The notes under the pieces are model-generated. The model was not told the DNA's origin, ran no database searches, and saw nothing but the letters and a program-made list of their open reading frames with translations. The translations under genes and the position numbers were made by a program. Positions 60,425-64,000 of a stretch of DNA of 64,000 nucleotides are shown in pieces; within the stretch, counting starts at the first letter, position 1, and each line of letters starts with the position of its first letter. This DNA comes from Albula goreensis. Taxonomy: Eukaryota > Chordata > Actinopteri > Albuliformes > Albulidae. The stretch lies in NCBI GenBank assembly GCA_022829145.1, contig CM040751.1:124001-188000 (forward strand), given 5' to 3'.

Positions 60425-61422
60425 TGACAGCAAGATTGGCAGTGTTCCCCCAAGGTGGAAAAATTTATTTTCAAAAAGTTTGCAGGTCAACCCAAAATAA
60501 ACAGATACAACGTAAATAAATCCCAAAAATAAACAATAACCAAAATAAATAAAGAAAATGAATTAAACTCAATAAATTCAAATCAAAAGGCGTGTCAATA
60601 ATTTGCCAAACAAAACACAAGAAAGGAAAAGGTTGCTACCTAGCACCAGTAGCAATCCCCACCGTTGTCCTCCTTGAGGCCCAAAGCACTGCTGGCTAAA
60701 ATAGAGAAAAGGTATGAATCTCCTCCCACTATGGACTAATTAATCAATTAACGCAAGACAATTTACAAATCCATAAAATAATTACATTCACAGATACATA
60801 ACACAATTTTAGCAATTATACAATACATACATATACTTATTAGGGTGAAAACACCAAAATCCCACACAATAATTTCCCCAAATGGAAATTACTTTGCTCC
60901 CCCATAGTTATCCACAGAAGTCTGCAAACCCAAAAAGTTGTTAAAACCTCACGAGACACTTGTTCGCATCTTTTCCCGGAACAAGGAAGTTTTTGCGCAG
61001 CCAAACAAACATTTCATGTGAGTAAACATCACCATACATCAATGACCATTATCTTGCATTTACATGTATCGCGAATACTTTGTTGTGTATACAGACTCAC
61101 TCTTTCTAGCACAGTCGGTAAAGTTAGTAACAAGTTTGCAGTGTTCACTAAACATAAACAAAGATTTGGCACCATAAATCTATTTTAAATGCTGGCTTTA
61201 CATGCAAACTTGGACGTTTCACATACCCTTTGTCTTGCATGTGCTGTATTTACGACAACCGGTAACAAAAGCAAGGAAAATCATGCCATTTACAGTGTGT
61301 TTTAAACTATGCACTCAATAAAACTCAACATGCTCAAAGTGTTTGTTTTGGCTTGATTACACACATGTACAGTCTCTGAAGGTAAAACAAAAGAACTGGA
61401 ACGGAGAATTCGCTCTGTGACA
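60425..61422 (-). repeat. Element D 3' LTR (about 998 bp, inner end firm, outer end tentative)
   Basis: Minus strand starts TGTCACAGAGCG right after the purine tract (aaaagggggaggaaa) and is proposed to end CTTGCTGTCA at 60425. An AATAAA on the minus strand near 60467-60472 lies close to that end, as expected. The second LTR is outside the window, so no TSD test is possible. Confidence 0.5.
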
Positions 61423-61626
61423 TTTCCTCCCCCTTTTGCAGCGGGAGCTCATGGCCTGGTCCATCAAAGGCCCTCCGTAGGTTAGAGTTTCAAGTTCAGG
61501 GTACCGTACCACCTAGTCTCCATCCTCTGGAAGACATGACAGGAAGTCAGCCCCCTGATTTGCTGACCCTGCCCTGTACTGGATGAAAAACTTTAAAACA
61601 CACTGTGAGTGATGCGAGGATTTGAG

Positions 61627-64000
61627 TCACGCATCTTCTGTAGCCAATGCAACACAATGATCAGTCTCTAGCAAAAAGTCTCTTCCCAGCAAATAAAAAT
61701 GGAGGGATTCGAGCGCCCGCTTAATGGCGAGACACTCCTTCTCCACCGTTGAGTATTTTGTCTCCCTGGGAAACGGCTTACGGCTTAGGAAAGCCACAGG
61801 TTTGCGCTCACCTTTTTCTCCTTGGAGTAAAACAGCCCCCAAACCTAGGCCTGAGGCATCCATTTGGAGGACAAAGGGCTGTTGGAAATCAGGGGTCCGC
61901 AGCTCTGTCTTTGCACACAAGGCTCCCTTTAAGTCTTGAAAAGCAGCCTCGCACTCTGGAGTCCACACCACTTTATTTGGTGCTGAGTTCTTTGTTAAGG
62001 CGGTAAGGACAGCTGCTCTGGAAGAAAAATTATGGACAAATTTCCTGTACCAGCCAACTAAACCAAGAAAGGATCTCATCTTCTTCTTCATGGTCGGTGG
62101 CTGGCAGGACTGGATTGCCTCCACTTTGCTGAGCTGAGGACGCAGGACTCCATCCACAACAACAAATCCCGATATTTAACCTCTCCCTTGGCTAAGGCAC
62201 ATTTCACAGGATTGATGATGAGGCCTACAGCCTTCACACGTTGTAGGATCTGCTTGAGGTAATACAGATGCAAGTCCCATGGTCGCTAAAAATTACCACA
62301 TCATCTAAGTATGCGACGGCAAAGTCTGTGGTTCCCTGTAGAACCTTGTCCATTAACCTTTGAAAGGTCGCTGGCACCCTCTGCAGGCTAAAAGGCATAA
62401 CCTTAAAATGATAGACTCCATAGGGCGTCGTGAATGTGGTTATCTCCCTTGCTTCTGAACCCAGGGGAACCTGCCAGTTGCCCTTACTCAGATCAAGGGT
62501 GGAGATAAACTTGGCCCTCCCAATTCTCTCTGTCAGATCTTCGATCCGGGGCATCGGGTAGGGATCAAACTTTGAAACAGCATTGATCTTTCGAAAGTCT
62601 ATGCAAAACCTCAAGGTTCCATCAGGCTTTGGCACTGGCACGATAGGACTACACTCCTCAATTACCCCCATCTCCCTCATCACCTCTAACTCCTCTTTGA
62701 GTTTCCCCAGCAGGCATTCAGGGATACGGCCACAACACTGTCCTACTGGACCCTCTGTTGTGAGATGGATGTTGTGGTGGATCAACGAGGTGAGCCCTGG
62801 CCTCACCTGGAAGAGCTCTGGGTCTAGTAGTTCTGTCAGCTGTTCCTGTTGGTCTGGTTCAAGATGAGACGAGTCTACTTCCTGTTGGGTATCCTCAGTT
62901 GAAAAGTACATTTCACCTGTGTCCTCCTCCTCCTGGACAGCAGGCAGAAACAGATTAGCCTTGACTGGCTCTTTGGCTTCTGTCTCAGGTCTTGACAGGT
63001 ACTCTTTCAGGAGATTTATATGAAAAGTCTGTTTTTTCCTCCCCCTTTCAGGCATGAAGATCGCATAAGTGACTGCACCAACTCTAGACCTCATATGGCC
63101 CATGCCATTTCGCCAAACGTTTATTGTCCCTGGTGGGTAGCAACAGCAACACTTTCTGGCCAGGTTAAAAGGTCCTGTCTCGGACTCTTCGATCATACCA
63201 TGACTCTTTTGACCCTTCTTCATATTGTCCTGAGCCAAGGTTGCCATCTGCTCCAACTGCTCCCTCATCTGGATGACATACTGGACAATGCTCTGGCTTT
63301 CACCTCTTGCTCCCACCCAGAACCCCTTCAGCAGGTCAAGAGGTCCCCTGACCTGACATCCATAGAGGAGCTCAAAGGGAGAAAACCCGGTTGAAGCCTG
63401 TGGTACCTCCCGGTAGGCAAATAACAGGTAAGGAAGCCACTAATCCCAGTCCGTACCCGTCTGAGAAATGAACTTCCGAAGCATGCTCTTCAGAGTCTGG
63501 TTCCAGCGTTCCACAAGCCCGTCTGTTTGAGGGTGGTAAGGGGGTCTTTATGCCCCTAATTTCTAACAGCTGATTCACCTGCCTTAGCAGCTCTGACATG
63601 AAATTGGTGCCTTGGTCAGTCAAAATCTCCCTAGGGACTCCTACCCGGGATATCAGCTGGACAAGGCAATTAGCTACATGTCTGGCCTTGATGTTTCTGA
63701 GGGGAAATGCCTCCGGGTACTTAGTGGCATAATCACATATAACAAGGATGTATCTGTGACCATTCTTGCTCATCTCTAGAGGCCCCACTATGTCCATTCC
63801 TATCCTTTCAAAAGTGTCTCAATGATAGGTAGAGAATGCAAGTAGGCTGGTGCAAACCCTCTTCCTGATGTTAAGTGGCACTCTGGACAGGTTTTAACAA
63901 TCTCAGTGACATCGGTGTACAATAAAGGCTGAGAAACGGCTGCCTATTCTGGTCATAGTTTTATGATTCCCAAGGTGCCCTGCCCAAGGAATGCTATGTC
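61627..64000 (-). pseudogene. pol: Element D pol (integrase, RT, RNase H), 5' end outside window
   Basis: Integrase zinc finger in broken frames (TCPECH-type pair near 63885); core MDIVGPLEMS with catalytic Asp near 63790 and LTDQGTNF near 63620; integrase tail FHINLLKEYLSR near 63000; RT motifs LRFCIDFRKINAV near 62600, FISTLDLSKGNWQV near 62480, YLDD at 62300-62311; RNase H LQMDASGLGLGAVLLQ near 61840. The integrase tail and RT are in one frame over 360 codons (62234-63316), which rules out a chance juxtaposition of two elements. Frame breaks at about 62280, 62165 and 63390-63450 make the copy defective or mis-sequenced. Confidence 0.88.

Larger units (their letters stand above)
60425..64000 (-). 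mobile_element. Element D: Gypsy-type retrotransposon with integrase upstream of RT (Gmr1-like), runs off right edge
   Basis: Minus-strand order from the right edge: integrase zinc finger (about 63840-64000), integrase core (63372-63797), integrase tail and RT (62234-63316), RNase H (61627-62157), polypurine tract (61423-61437), 3' LTR. Normal Ty3/Gypsy order is protease-RT-RNase H-integrase; this order is known from the Gmr1-like group first described from cod. Confidence 0.85.

Noticed and set aside
62583-63394. Plus-strand frames in element D
   Set aside because: Antisense to the pol frame at 62234-63316.

Overview
The window is vertebrate DNA, most likely from a ray-finned (teleost) fish. 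It holds intron-containing GIMAP GTPase exons, an IR/DR-type Tc1 transposon, chromodomain Ty3/Gypsy elements, a Gypsy element with the unusual Gmr1-like domain order, LINE reverse-transcriptase fragments, solo LTRs and long microsatellites. No bacterial operon, CRISPR array or rRNA gene is visible. Species cannot be named from the sequence alone.

Layout. 1-1960: end of a gag-like gene (two zinc knuckles) running into about 30 units of a Cys/Pro-rich repeat, then an LTR-like or 3'UTR stretch. 2346-2579: a 22-bp minisatellite. 3031-7560: a tandem array of a 1.7-kb unit, one unit carrying a solo LTR. 8520-8757: LINE fragment. 8969-9117: a TATA promoter and short first exon whose splice phase fits the GIMAP exons. 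10171-10595: solo LTR. 11151-11966: TIR element. 13978-24136: composite A, three LTRs around two copies of a chromodomain Gypsy element (+ strand) with one TSD (GCTAC). 24515-27520: remains of another Gypsy element (- strand) whose LTR holds a long foldback element, which in turn holds a Tc1 transposon. 31593-32412: GIMAP exon 1 of 2 seen. 37965-53668: Gypsy element C (- strand, LTRs over 99% identical, TSD AATAT) split by composite B (39097-49097, TSD GTAGT), a second three-LTR array, related to composite A but inverted. 55503-56131: L1-like LINE and LTR scraps. 56972-57666: second GIMAP exon. 58412-58870: LTR with polypurine tract. 60425-64000: element D, a Gypsy-type element with integrase upstream of reverse transcriptase, running off the right edge.

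Host genes are few: the two GIMAP (immune-associated nucleotide-binding) GTPase exons and perhaps one first exon. Almost everything else is mobile-element DNA of several ages, with nesting up to three deep. Many frames in the two composites are broken by single-base length changes that are private to each copy and sit in homopolymer runs, while substitutions are scarce. This looks at least partly like uncorrected long-read consensus error and affects how pseudogene calls here should be read.
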